From: JAXMCI01 sp046349435
Lineage (GTDB): Bacteria > Pseudomonadota > Alphaproteobacteria > Dongiales > Dongiaceae
Assembly: GCA_046349435.1 (NCBI GenBank)
Contig: JAXMCI010000005.1
Span: forward strand, 124,001-188,000
Length of the DNA stretch: 64,000 nt
Reading direction: 5' to 3'
Shown here: in pieces, positions 15,375 through 24,396 of the stretch
How positions within the stretch are numbered: position 1 is the stretch's first letter
Layout of the letters: each line of letters begins with the position of its first letter
Translations under genes and position numbers: made by a program
The notes under the pieces: model-generated
Database searches by the model: none
Seen by the model: only the letters and a program-made list of their open reading frames with translations
What the model was told of the DNA's origin: nothing

Positions 15375-17429
15375 CTACAGCTCCCGCGCCGCCCGCTGTC
15401 CCTCGTACCCCGCCTCGGCCAGCATGCGTGGCGTGGCGGCGTCGCCGGCCACGACCAGCCGCTCGACCTTGCCGGCGAGCGCGTCCGCGAGGCCGCCCGC
15501 CTGCGGCCGCCGGCTGCCGACGAGCACCACGAGGTCGACCGCCTCGACCGTCCGCTCCTCGTTGCTGAAGATGTTGTAGAGCGTCACCCGGTCCGCGCCG
15601 ATCGCCTTGACGTAGGTGTTCGGCGTCAGCGTCACGCCGGCGGCGTAGAGGCGGGCGAGCGCCCAGGCGAACAGGCCGCCGGCCTGCAGGCGGGGCACTA
15701 CCATCTGCCAGCGCGTCACCAGCTCGACCGACGCGCCCGCGGCGGCGAGCAGCTCGGCGATGCCGGCGGCGGTGGCCAGGCCCTCCTCGTCGAGGATGAT
15801 CGCGCGCTTGCGGGCGCGGCGGCCGTCGCGCAGCACCGCCTCGGGGGTGGCCACGATGGGGCGATCCCAGCCGGGGATCGGGTCGGCGATGAAGCCGGTG
15901 GCGCCGGTCGGGTCGAAGCGGGCGCCGGTCGCCAGGATGACGGCGTCGGGGCGCTCGGCGAGCACGGTCTCGGCGGTGGCCTCGACGCCGAGGCGGATCT
16001 CGACCTGGAGCTCGGCGAGGCGGCGCTCGTACCAATCCGTGGCGGCGGCGGTGGCCTCGCGGCCGGGCAGCGCCGCCATCAGTCGGAGGGCGCCGCCGAG
16101 CGCGGCCTCGCGCTCCATGAGGGTGACGCGGTGGCCGAGCCGGGCGGCGACGCGGGCCGCTTCGAGGCCGGCCGGGCCGCCGCCGACCACGACGACCCGC
16201 CGGCCGGGCGCCGTCGCGGGCCGCGTGAGGCTGGCGGCGCCCCAGGCGCGCTCGCGGCCGGTGGCGGGGTTGATGACGCAGCCGACGCCGCCGACCACCC
16301 CCTCCAGGCAGTGGTTGCAGGCGATGCAGGTGCGGGCCTCGGCGATGCGGCCGGCCTCGGCCAGCCGCGTGAAGTCGGGCTCGGCGATGTGGGCGCGGGC
16401 GGCGCCGACCATGTCCATGGCGCCGTCGCGCACCAGCCGGTCGGCCTCGGCCGGGTCGGTCATGCGGCCGGGGCAGCCCAGCACCGCGGCGCGCTTGATG
16501 AAGGGCCGGATGGCGGCGATGAAGTCCTCGGCCGGCAGCGGCGGCACGTAGGAGCCGGCGATCATCAGCGGCGCGGTGTGCATGGTGCCGATGTCGAGGT
16601 CGAGAAAGTCGACCAGGCCGGACTCGTCGAGCCGGGCCGCGATCTCGCCGAGCGCGTCGGCGTCGAGCCCGCCGGGCAGCAGCTCGTCGGTGTTGAGCCG
16701 CATGCCGACCGCGAGGCCCGGGCCGGCGGCCTCGCGCACCGCCTCGAGCAGCTCGAGCGCGAAGCGCAGGCGGTTGGCGGCCGAGCCGCCGTAGGAATCG
16801 GTGCGCTTGTTGTAGAAGGGCGAGAGGAACTGCTCGACCAGCGCGCTGTGCGCGCCCTGGATCTCGACCCCGTCATAGCCGGCGTCGCGCATGTTGCGGG
16901 CCGAGGCGGCGAAGTGACCGATCACCGCGCGGATCTCCGCCGGGGTCATCGCCCGCGGGATGCTGTAGGACTCGACCGCCGGCACGTCGGAAGCGGAGAG
17001 CAGCGGCCGGCGCGGCCCGCCCGGCTCCCAGCGCGGGTCGGCATGGTGGCCGCCGTGATAGAGCTGCAGGAAGATCCGCGCGCCATGCTCGTGCACGGCG
17101 TCGGCGAGCCTGGCGAAATGCGGCACGCAGCCCGGGGCGAAGGCGGCGGCGACGGTGGCCACCGTGGCGCCGAAGGCCGAGCCCTGGCCGCTGGGGTCGG
17201 CGACGGTGGCCTCCTGGACGATCAGCGCGATGCCGCCGCGGGCCCGCTCGGCGTAGTAGGCGGCATGGCGGTCGGACGGCAGGCCGAAGCCGGGATTGTC
17301 GGGGTCGGGCTTCGCATAGCCCAGCCCGTGCGCGGTCATGTAGAGCCGGTTGCGGACCTCGACCGGGCCGAGGCGCAGCGGCCGGAACAGGTGGGGGTAG
17401 GGGCTGGGTCCCGTCGTCGCGGCGGTCAT
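15375..17429 (-). CDS. NADH:flavin oxidoreductase with 4Fe-4S and NAD(P)-binding domains
   Basis: 684 residues of the 2,4-dienoyl-CoA reductase/trimethylamine-dehydrogenase class. Residues 1-360 are an Old Yellow Enzyme FMN barrel (LFRPLRLGPVEVRNR, QLYHGGHHADP, FLSPFYNKRTDSYGGS). Next comes the 4Fe-4S motif C-x2-C-x2-C-x9-C (CIACNHCLEG). A Rossmann domain with VVVVGGGPAGLEAARVA follows. Enzymes of this layout reduce dienoyl-CoA or demethylate or dehydrogenate N-methylated amines. Being last in an operon with an ABC importer for cationic-type substrates makes an amine substrate attractive, but this is inference. Its ATG overlaps the stop of the SRPBCC gene. Confidence 0.88.
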   Translation of the reverse strand: MTAATTGPSPYPHLFRPLRLGPVEVRNRLYMTAHGLGYAKPDPDNPGFGLPSDRHAAYYAERARGGIALIVQEATVADPSGQGSAFGATVATVAAAFAPGCVPHFARLADAVHEHGARIFLQLYHGGHHADPRWEPGGPRRPLLSASDVPAVESYSIPRAMTPAEIRAVIGHFAASARNMRDAGYDGVEIQGAHSALVEQFLSPFYNKRTDSYGGSAANRLRFALELLEAVREAAGPGLAVGMRLNTDELLPGGLDADALGEIAARLDESGLVDFLDLDIGTMHTAPLMIAGSYVPPLPAEDFIAAIRPFIKRAAVLGCPGRMTDPAEADRLVRDGAMDMVGAARAHIAEPDFTRLAEAGRIAEARTCIACNHCLEGVVGGVGCVINPATGRERAWGAASLTRPATAPGRRVVVVGGGPAGLEAARVAARLGHRVTLMEREAALGGALRLMAALPGREATAAATDWYERRLAELQVEIRLGVEATAETVLAERPDAVILATGARFDPTGATGFIADPIPGWDRPIVATPEAVLRDGRRARKRAIILDEEGLATAAGIAELLAAAGASVELVTRWQMVVPRLQAGGLFAWALARLYAAGVTLTPNTYVKAIGADRVTLYNIFSNEERTVEAVDLVVLVGSRRPQAGGLADALAGKVERLVVAGDAATPRMLAEAGYEGQRAAREL

Positions 17430-17863
17430 GTCACCTCCGCCATGCGGCGGCGAAAATTGTCGATCGTCTCGGCGATCAGCTGCTTCTGCGTGGTGCGCGA
17501 CACCAGCTCGATGAGCGGCGCCAGCCGGCCGGTGACCTCGGCCTGGACGGCGACGCGGCAGAGCGTGCCGCCCGCCTCGGCCGGCGCCAGGGTGACCGTT
17601 CCGGTCACCGCGACGTTGCGGCCGGCGGCGGCGAAAGCGAGGTGGTGCGGCGGCTGCTGCTCGGTCACCCGGCCCTGCAGCTTCAGGGTCTGGGCGATCA
17701 TCCCGGCGCGGACCTCGACGGTCCAGGCGGCCTCGAGCGGCCCCAGCACCTCGACCGTCTTGACGCCGGCGACGACCGTGCCGATCGCGCCGACGTCGGA
17801 GATGGCGCGGTAGACGCCCTCGAGCGGGGCGTCCACCGCGAACTCTTCCTCCAGGGTTTGCAT
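17426..17863 (-). CDS. SRPBCC/CoxG-like protein
   Basis: 145 residues of the START-like SRPBCC fold resembling CO-dehydrogenase subunit G: MQTLEEEFAVDAPLEGVYRAISD, VKTVEVLGP, GTVTLAPAEAGGTLCRV, then a long C-terminal helix. The family binds hydrophobic ligands or helps maturation of Mo hydroxylases. It overlaps the following flavoprotein gene by 4 bases, so it belongs to this operon rather than to the distant Mo hydroxylase. Confidence 0.8.
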   Translation of the reverse strand: MQTLEEEFAVDAPLEGVYRAISDVGAIGTVVAGVKTVEVLGPLEAAWTVEVRAGMIAQTLKLQGRVTEQQPPHHLAFAAAGRNVAVTGTVTLAPAEAGGTLCRVAVQAEVTGRLAPLIELVSRTTQKQLIAETIDNFRRRMAEVT

Positions 17864-17911
17864 GCGGTCAGCGCGGCTCCCGCCGCCGGGACGGGAGCCG
17901 CAGGCTCGATC

Positions 17912-18970
17912 TCACTGGGTCTCGATCTCCTTGTTCCAGCGCTCGACCCAGGCCGGCCGCTGCTCGGCCAGGTACGTCCAGTCCATGTTGACCATGTTGT
18001 CGCCCGAGCCCGGCGGCGAGGCGATGATCGCCGCCATGTCCGACGGCAGCTTGGCCATCTTGTTGGCCGGCATCCAGCCGAGCTTGTTGGCCATCAGCTC
18101 CTGCGCCTCGCGGCCGATCAGGTAGTTGATGAACTTCTCGGCGAGGTCGGCGTGCTTGGCGCCCTTGACCACCGCGGCGGTGGTCTGGATCGCGGTGGTG
18201 CCCTCCTTGGGGAAGGCGAACTTCAGCGGAAACTTGGTCCGCTGCACGTAGGAATAGGCCTCGCTGTCGGTCCACACGCCGACCCAGGCCTCGCCCTGCT
18301 GGAAGTAGGGCGTGATGTCGGCCGTGGTGTCGAAGGTGAAGACGTTCGGCTTGATCTTCGCCATCGCGGCGAAGCCGGGGTCGATGTTGCGCTCGTCGCC
18401 GCCATTGGCCCGCGCCAGCATGGTCAGCAGGATCGGCGTGTAGCTGATCGAGATCGAGTTGACCACGACATGGCCCTTGAGGGCCGGGTTGGCGAGGTCG
18501 TTCCAGCTGTTGGGGACCGCGATGTTCTTTTTCGAGAGGTCATCGGGGTTGAAGGCGATGCCGAAGCGGAACAGGCCCCAGCCGGCGCCGATATGGTCCT
18601 TGAAGGCCGAGACTTCCTGCAGCTCGGCGAGGTTGGGCATCTTCGCCGGGTCGGTCGCCTGGACCAGCCCCATGCCCTTGGCCTGGACCAGCGGCCCGTC
18701 GTCGATGCAGGCGACGTCGATCTGCGGGTCGTCCTTCTGCGCCTGCAGCTTGGCGATGGTGCCGGGCGAGTTGCCGGTCAGGTAGGTGACCTTGGCGTCG
18801 AACTGCTTCTCGAAGCGCGGAATGATCTCCTCGCGGAAGAAGGTCTCCGGCGCGCCGGGATAGCAGGCGAGCACCAGCGGGGTGGCCGCCTCCGCCCGCT
18901 GGCCGCCGCCGGCGAGCGCGCCGAGCGCCGCGCCGGCGAGCAGCAGTGCCTTCAGCATGGTCCGTCTCAT
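17912..18970 (-). CDS. ABC transporter periplasmic binding protein (PotD-like)
   Basis: 352 residues with a Sec signal peptide (MRRTMLKALLLAGAALGALA). It has the type-2 binding-protein fold seen in PotD/FbpA-like proteins: VTYLTGNSPGTIAKLQAQ, YSYVQRTKFPLKFAFPKEG and FINYLIGREAQELMANKLGWMP. It would bring a small organic solute to the permease encoded upstream in the operon. Polyamine-like or opine-like ligands are common in this group; the exact one cannot be told. Confidence 0.88.
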   Translation of the reverse strand: MRRTMLKALLLAGAALGALAGGGQRAEAATPLVLACYPGAPETFFREEIIPRFEKQFDAKVTYLTGNSPGTIAKLQAQKDDPQIDVACIDDGPLVQAKGMGLVQATDPAKMPNLAELQEVSAFKDHIGAGWGLFRFGIAFNPDDLSKKNIAVPNSWNDLANPALKGHVVVNSISISYTPILLTMLARANGGDERNIDPGFAAMAKIKPNVFTFDTTADITPYFQQGEAWVGVWTDSEAYSYVQRTKFPLKFAFPKEGTTAIQTTAAVVKGAKHADLAEKFINYLIGREAQELMANKLGWMPANKMAKLPSDMAAIIASPPGSGDNMVNMDWTYLAEQRPAWVERWNKEIETQ

Positions 18971-19016
18971 CGTTCGTCCTCCCTTTGGTTGACGTGCATT
19001 TTCCCCGGCCCCGGGC

Positions 19017-19880
19017 TCAGCCGCCCCGGGCCTCCCTCCGCGGCGCGGGCGCGCCGAGCGCCCCGCCGAAGATCCGATCGAGCCGCACCATGCTGGCGCT
19101 CGCCACCAGCACGGCCAGCGTGACGATGACCAGCCCGGAGGACAGCGCGGTCAGCTCCGGGTTGAGCGGCGAGTAGCGCAGCGCGTCGAAGATGCGCACC
19201 GGCAGGGTGACCATCTCCGGGGTGTTGAGGAACACCGAGACGGCGGCGTCGCCGAACGAGACGAGGAAGGCGAGGCCCCAGCCGGCGGCGAGGCTCCACA
19301 GCATCAGCGGCAGGGTGACGCGGACCAGCGCCCGGCGCGGACCGGCGCCGAGGCTGCGCGCGGCGGCCTCGAGATTGGGGTCGATGGCGGAGAGGCCGGT
19401 GACGATGAGGGCCAGGGCATAGGGCGCCACCAGCACGACGTGGCCGGCGAGCAATCCCAGCGCCGTCGTGCCGAAGCCCATGCGCGTATAGGCCTGCAGG
19501 AAGCCGAAGCCCAGCACCACGGCGGGCAGCATCATCGGCGAGGCGACCAGCAGCCAGAGCAGCCGGTTGAGCGGCGTGCGGTAGCGCGCCAGCGCCAGGC
19601 CGGCGAGCAGCCCGGCGAGGCTGGCGACGGTGGCCGCGGCGGCGGCGATGCCGAGGCTGAGGATGAAGGAGGCCAGCATCTCCTCGCGGTCGAACATGCG
19701 CAGGTACCAGCGCAGCGTCAGGCCCTGCGGCGGGAAGACGACGAACTGCGTGGTGGTGAGGGAGCCGGCGGTGATGGCGACGATGGGCGCGAGCAGGAAC
19801 AGCCCGACGACGGCGACGTAGAGCCGCAGCAGGCCCCGGGCCAGCGGCCCGCCGATGCTGCGCGCGGTCTCCGCGGCCAT
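19017..19880 (-). CDS. ABC transporter permease (PotC-like)
   Basis: 287 residues with six hydrophobic segments. The BPD permease loop is EAAARSLGAGPRRALVRVTLPLM, which contacts the ATPase. It pairs with the other permease at 20169-21047. The two permease genes are separated by 288 bases that carry repeat elements, an unusual gap in an otherwise tight operon. Confidence 0.9.
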   Translation of the reverse strand: MAAETARSIGGPLARGLLRLYVAVVGLFLLAPIVAITAGSLTTTQFVVFPPQGLTLRWYLRMFDREEMLASFILSLGIAAAAATVASLAGLLAGLALARYRTPLNRLLWLLVASPMMLPAVVLGFGFLQAYTRMGFGTTALGLLAGHVVLVAPYALALIVTGLSAIDPNLEAAARSLGAGPRRALVRVTLPLMLWSLAAGWGLAFLVSFGDAAVSVFLNTPEMVTLPVRIFDALRYSPLNPELTALSSGLVIVTLAVLVASASMVRLDRIFGGALGAPAPRREARGG

Positions 19881-19930
19881 CGCCTCAGGCCCCGCCGCCG
19901 GAGGCCGAGGGACGGCGCCCGTCGCCCTCG

Positions 19931-20012
19931 TGCTTCGACAGGCTCAGCATGAGGGCTGCCCCGGGGCACGGTCGCGCCCGCCTCCGGAACCTCGTCCTGA
20001 GCCTGTCGAAGG
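19931..20012. repeat. Inverted pair of CTTCGACAGGCTCAG-type repeats
   Basis: TGCTTCGACAGGCTCAGCATGAGG at 19931-19954 and its near-complement CCTCGTCCTGAGCCTGTCGAAGG at 19990-20012 face each other. The same core occurs twice in direct orientation at 44751-44796, and a weaker relative lies near 2008-2030. This is a dispersed intergenic repeat family in this genome. Confidence 0.75.
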
Positions 20013-20056
20013 GCGAGGTCGGCACGGCCGCGCCGGCGGGGATGACGAAGGATTCA

Positions 20057-20132
20057 CGCGGAGGCGCGGAGGCGCGGAGAAGAGCTGCGCGGGCCGGGCC
20101 AGCGCGTTCCTCCGTGCCTCCGCGTCTCCGCG
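20057..20132. repeat. Inverted repeat of CGGAGG/CGCGGAG units
   Basis: The left arm (20057-20079) is a short run of GCGGAGGC units. The right arm (20109-20132) is a close complement, so the transcript could fold into a long imperfect hairpin. It lies directly downstream of the first permease gene within the operon and may affect processing or partial termination. Confidence 0.65.
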
Positions 20133-20168
20133 GGCCATCCTGCGGCCTTGCCGTCGTCACCGCCGGCA

Positions 20169-21047
20169 TCACCGCGCTCCCGCCGGCGCCGCGCGGCGCC
20201 AGCTTCCGAGGCCGCGGGCGGCGGCGAGGATGCCGGTGGTGGAGGCGACCAGGATCAGCGACATGCAGGCGGCGAAAGGCCAGTTGAGCAGCGCCATGCC
20301 CTGCTCGTAGATCAGCTCGGACATGACCTTGACCTGCGGCCCGGCGATCAGCGCCGGCACGGCGTAGGCGCTCATGCTGAGGGAGAAAACGAGCAGGCAG
20401 CCGGTGGCCAGACCGGGCAGGCTGAGCGGCAGCACGATCAGGCGGAAGGCGCGCCAGCCGCCGGCGCCCAGGCTGCGCGCCGCCAGCACCAGGTTCCAGT
20501 CGACGTTCTGCAGCGAGGCGGCGATCGCCAGCACCATGAAGGTGGCGAGCACGTGGACCAGCCCGATCACCAGGGTGAAGGGCGTGAAGATCAGCTTGAT
20601 CGGCTCCTCGGTGACTCCGATGCCGATCAGCAGCTGGTTGACCACGCCCTTGCTGCCGAGCAGCACCAGCCAGCCATAGGCGACCACCACCGGGCTGGTG
20701 ACCAGCGGCACCAGCAGCACGATGACCAGCAGCGGCCGCAGCCGGGCGCGGCTGCGCACCAGGAACCAGGCGATGGGATAGCCGGCGATCGCCGCGATGA
20801 CGGTGATCTCCAGGCTGAAGCGGACGGTGCGCCAGAGCACGCCGAGATAGTAGGAATCGGTCAGGAACTTGACGTAGAAGCCGGGCTGCCAGGCGGGCGA
20901 GGAGCCCTTGATCGGATCGAAGCTGTCGAGGCTGCCGCGCGCCAGCTGCAGCATCGGCCAGGCATAGAGGACGGCGAAGAGCAGCGCCGGGCCGCCCGCC
21001 AGCAGCAGCCAGCCGGCGATCCGCCGCCGCTGCCCGCGCCGGATCAT
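20169..21047 (-). CDS. ABC transporter permease (PotB-like)
   Basis: 292 residues with an N-terminal RRGQRRR tail, six membrane segments and the EAA loop region (VLAARSLGAGGWRAFRLIVLPLSLPG). It forms the channel with the PotC-like permease. The ATG at 21047 overlaps the ATPase stop codon (ATGA), so this start is preferred over an upstream frame. Confidence 0.9.
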   Translation of the reverse strand: MIRRGQRRRIAGWLLLAGGPALLFAVLYAWPMLQLARGSLDSFDPIKGSSPAWQPGFYVKFLTDSYYLGVLWRTVRFSLEITVIAAIAGYPIAWFLVRSRARLRPLLVIVLLVPLVTSPVVVAYGWLVLLGSKGVVNQLLIGIGVTEEPIKLIFTPFTLVIGLVHVLATFMVLAIAASLQNVDWNLVLAARSLGAGGWRAFRLIVLPLSLPGLATGCLLVFSLSMSAYAVPALIAGPQVKVMSELIYEQGMALLNWPFAACMSLILVASTTGILAAARGLGSWRRAAPAGAR

Positions 21048-22213
21048 GCCGGCTCCGCCGGGAAGACCAGGCTGTCGGCCTTGGCCCATTCGACGATCAC
21101 GTTGTCGCCGGGGGAGACCGCCAGCGGCGTCTCGTTGAGCCGCCAGGCGACGAGCTGGTGCTCGCCGACCCGCACCGCGTACTCGGTGCGGTGCCCGAGA
21201 TACTGCACCCGCTCGACGCGGCCGATCGCCCGCTCGCGGTCGGGCCGCGGCTCGAGCGCGCCGCGCCGTTCCAGCACGCGGATCTTCTCCGGCCGCACCA
21301 GCAGCTGCACCGGCCCCGGCCTGCCGGCGGCCGGGCCGCCGCCGGCGGCGAGCGCGCCCAGGCCGGCGACGTCGACGATGCCGGCGCTTCCGCCGCCGCG
21401 CGCCTCGCCGGCCAGCAGGTTCGACTCGCCGACGAAGCGGGCGACGAACAGGGTGGCGGGATGCTCGTAGATCTCGGCCGGAGCCCCGACCTGCTCGATG
21501 CGGCCGGCCCGCATCACCACGATGCGGTCGGCGATCGCCATCGCCTCCTCCTGGTCGTGCGTCACCATGACGGTGGCGACCTCGAGCTGCTGCAGCAGGT
21601 CGAGCAGCTCGCCGCGCATCTCCTGGCGCAGCCGGGCGTCGAGGTTGCTGAAGGGCTCGTCGAGCAGCAGCAGGCTGGGCTCGATGACCACGGCGCGGGC
21701 GAACGCGATGCGCTGCTGCTCGCCGCCCGACAGCATCGCCGGCCGCTTGCCGCCGGCCTTGGGCAGCCGGACCAGCGCCAGCGCTTCCTCGACCTTGCGC
21801 CGCACCTGCGCCTCCGGCAGGCCGCGCATGCGCAGCCCGAAGGCGACGTTGTCGAACACCGAGAGATGCGGGAAGAGGGCGTAGCTCTGGAACAGGATGC
21901 CGATGTTGCGGCGCTCCGGCGGGATGCCGTCCATGTTGCGTCCGCCGATCGCGACATGGCCGGAATCCTGCTCGATGAACCCGGCCACGACGCGCAGGCT
22001 GGTGGTCTTGCCGCAGCCCGACGGCCCGAGCAGGCAGAGCCGCTCGCCCGCCTCGACGGCGAAGGAGACGCCGTGCAGCGCCACCTGCTCGCCGAAGCGC
22101 ACGACGAGGTCGCGGACCTCGAGATAGCTCACCGCCACGGCGCGCTCAGCGGAGCGGCCGGCAGGCGGCGCATCGCGTCCGGCGGCATCGAGCCCGGCCG
22201 CGGCCCGCCGCAT
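21044..22213 (-). CDS. ABC transporter ATP-binding protein (PotA-like)
   Basis: 389 residues. Walker A is GPSGCGKTT, the signature is LSGGEQQRIAFARA, Walker B is LLLLDEPFSNLD, and the H-loop is VMVTHDQEEAMA. A C-terminal TOBE-like domain from about residue 250 is typical of PotA/FbpC/MalK-type ATPases. It energises the two permeases encoded next. Its ATG overlaps the PLP-enzyme stop by one base. The first 28 residues are not conserved in type, and a later start is possible. Confidence 0.92.
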   Translation of the reverse strand: MRRAAAGLDAAGRDAPPAGRSAERAVAVSYLEVRDLVVRFGEQVALHGVSFAVEAGERLCLLGPSGCGKTTSLRVVAGFIEQDSGHVAIGGRNMDGIPPERRNIGILFQSYALFPHLSVFDNVAFGLRMRGLPEAQVRRKVEEALALVRLPKAGGKRPAMLSGGEQQRIAFARAVVIEPSLLLLDEPFSNLDARLRQEMRGELLDLLQQLEVATVMVTHDQEEAMAIADRIVVMRAGRIEQVGAPAEIYEHPATLFVARFVGESNLLAGEARGGGSAGIVDVAGLGALAAGGGPAAGRPGPVQLLVRPEKIRVLERRGALEPRPDRERAIGRVERVQYLGHRTEYAVRVGEHQLVAWRLNETPLAVSPGDNVIVEWAKADSLVFPAEPA

Positions 22214-23457
22214 CAGTGATTGGCGTAATTGGCCGCCAGGCGTGCCGAGCGGCCTTCGCGGTTGACCGCCTCGGCCGAGGCGGCGAGGTCGGCGAGGAAG
22301 CGGTCGACGACCGGGGCATGGATGGGCGTGATCACCAGATGCAGCGTGCGCGGCTCGGTCGGCTGGCGATGCAGGTGCCAGCCGCGCTCGGCCATCGCCT
22401 CGCCGACCGCCCAGATGTCGTGCTGGTCGGAGGTGAAGCCGAAGACATACATCGCCGGCTGCCCGACGATGCGGAAGCCGGGGAGCGCCGCGATGCCGGC
22501 CTGCAGGGCGCGGGTGGTGCCGAGCATCTCGCGGTTGAGGCGGAGATACCCCTCCTCGCCGAAGTAGTTGATGATCGCCCAGGCCGAGGCGACGATGGCG
22601 CCCGGCCGCGAGCCGGCGATGGTCGGCGTGCGGTAGTTGCCGCCGCTCCAGGCGTCGAGCACGAAGCGGGCGCGCTCCTGCAGCGCGGCGTTGCGATAGA
22701 GGATGATCGAGGTGCCGCGCTCGCCGAAGCCGTACTTGTGCACGTCGGAGGAGATGGTGTCGACGCCGGGCACCGCGAAGTCGAAAGGCGGCACCGGCTC
22801 GCCCAGCTTGCGCAGGAAGGGCAGGGCGAAGCCGCCGACGCTGCAGTCGGCGTGGAAGTGGATGCCGCGCGCGGCGGTCATCGCCGCCATCCGGTCGATC
22901 GGGTCGATGGTGCCGTAGGGGTAGTTCGGCGCCGAGCCGACGACGACGATGGTGTCGTCGGTGATCGCCTTGGCCACGGCGGCGAGATCGGCGCGATAGT
23001 CGGCATCGAGCGGCACCGGCACGATCTCGATGTCGTACATCGCGGCCGCCTTCTGGAAGGCCGGATGGGCGCTGACCGGCAGCACCATCTGCGGCCGCTT
23101 GACCTGCGGGCGCTCGGCGCGCGCCCGCTCGCGGGCGCAGCGCATGCCCATCAGGATGCTCTCGGTGCCGCCGGAGGTGACGTTGCCGGCCGCCTCGGGA
23201 TTGCCGAGCAGCTCGGCGGCGATGCCGACCACCTCGGATTCCAGCTTGGCCAGGCTGGGGAACATCGAGCCGGCGCCCAGCCCGTTGGTCTGGATGTAGA
23301 GGGCGTGCGCCTCCTGCAGCACCTGCAGGTGGTCGTCGTCGACGCCGTAGACGAGCAGGAAGGTCTTGCCCTCGTTCCAGGGCGCGTCGCCGCGCATCGT
23401 CTCGCGCAGCGCCTCCATGACCGACGCCTTGGACCGTCCCTGCCGTGCCAGCTTCAT
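22213..23457 (-). CDS. PLP-dependent decarboxylase/lyase, sphingosine-phosphate-lyase-like
   Basis: 414 residues of the group-II PLP decarboxylase superfamily. TSGGTESILMG binds the phosphate region, HADCSVGGF holds the Asp that pairs with PLP nitrogen, and SSDVHKYGFGERGTS carries the Schiff-base Lys. The S-D-x-H-K-Y-G form is closer to sphingosine-1-phosphate lyases than to glutamate decarboxylase. In bacteria related enzymes act on amino-alcohol phosphates or amino acids. Placement in a transporter operon suggests it acts on the imported compound. Confidence 0.85.
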   Translation of the reverse strand: MKLARQGRSKASVMEALRETMRGDAPWNEGKTFLLVYGVDDDHLQVLQEAHALYIQTNGLGAGSMFPSLAKLESEVVGIAAELLGNPEAAGNVTSGGTESILMGMRCARERARAERPQVKRPQMVLPVSAHPAFQKAAAMYDIEIVPVPLDADYRADLAAVAKAITDDTIVVVGSAPNYPYGTIDPIDRMAAMTAARGIHFHADCSVGGFALPFLRKLGEPVPPFDFAVPGVDTISSDVHKYGFGERGTSIILYRNAALQERARFVLDAWSGGNYRTPTIAGSRPGAIVASAWAIINYFGEEGYLRLNREMLGTTRALQAGIAALPGFRIVGQPAMYVFGFTSDQHDIWAVGEAMAERGWHLHRQPTEPRTLHLVITPIHAPVVDRFLADLAASAEAVNREGRSARLAANYANH

Positions 23458-23523
23458 GCCCGCCTCCTCGCCCGCGCTATGACTGGGGTTGCTGCCAATG
23501 GCCGCCGGCCGCCGCCGTCTCGG

Positions 23524-24297
23524 CTAGATCGCGGTCCAGCCGCCGTCGACGGCCAGCACGCAGCCGGTGACGTAGCTCGCCGCATCCGAGGCGAGGAACA
23601 CGACCGGGCCGATCAGCTCCTCGGCGCGGCCGCGCCGGCCGAGCGGCGTGCGCTCCTTGACGAAGCGCTCCAGCGCCTCGCTCGGGCCGGCCTCGCCGGG
23701 GGCGCGCGACATCGGCGTCATGTAGCCCGGCGCGATGGCGTTGACCCGCACGTTGTGCGGCGCCCATTCGATCGCCAGCATCCGGGTGAGCTGGTTGACG
23801 CCGCCCTTCGACGCGCCGTAGGGCAGGTTGTCGGGAGCGCCGACCGAGCCGTAGATCGACGAGTTCATGATGATCGAGCCGGCGCGCTGGCCGACCATGA
23901 CCCGGCCGACCGCCTGCGAGCAGAGGAAGTAGCCCTTCAGGTTGGTGCCGAGGATGCGGTCCCACTCGCCTTCGTCGTAGTCGAGCGCCGGCTGGTTGAA
24001 GTCGACGCCGGCGTTGTTGACCAGCACGTCGATGCGGCCGCCGCCGAGGGCGAGCGCGGCGGCGACCATGGCCTCGACCTCGGCCTTGCGGGCGATGTCG
24101 GTGCGCACCGTGACGGCGCGCCGTCCGAGGCCGCGGATCTCCTCGGCCAGGCTGTCGATCTGCGGCGTGGTGCGCGCCGCCAGCACGAGGTCGGCGCCGT
24201 GCCGCGCCAGCCCGAGCGCGATCGCCCGGCCGAGGCCGCGGCCCGCGCCGGTGACGATGGCGACGCGGCCCTCGAGGTCGAACAGATCCGCAGCCAT
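23524..24297 (-). CDS. Short-chain dehydrogenase/reductase
   Basis: 257 residues of the classical SDR family. TGAGRGLG binds NAD(P), NNAG is at about residues 94-97, the catalytic Ser is in MNSSIYG, and the YGASK Tyr/Lys pair is near residues 160-164. The C terminus has the FLASDAASYVTG and VDGG signature. It is the first gene of the leftward operon, 66 bases before the PLP enzyme gene, and would oxidise or reduce an alcohol or ketone intermediate. Confidence 0.9.
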   Translation of the reverse strand: MAADLFDLEGRVAIVTGAGRGLGRAIALGLARHGADLVLAARTTPQIDSLAEEIRGLGRRAVTVRTDIARKAEVEAMVAAALALGGGRIDVLVNNAGVDFNQPALDYDEGEWDRILGTNLKGYFLCSQAVGRVMVGQRAGSIIMNSSIYGSVGAPDNLPYGASKGGVNQLTRMLAIEWAPHNVRVNAIAPGYMTPMSRAPGEAGPSEALERFVKERTPLGRRGRAEELIGPVVFLASDAASYVTGCVLAVDGGWTAI

Positions 24298-24396
24298 CGC
24301 CAACCCATCCCTCGCCCGTGAAGCCGGAGCGCGACTGTCGTCCCGGGAGCCGGGTGGAGTCAAGCCCGCCTTCGATGTTTCGGCAAGGTCTTCGGC

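Noticed and set aside
19931..20132. CRISPR array
   Set aside because: Repeats are few, inverted, and lack regular spacers; no cas genes occur in the window.
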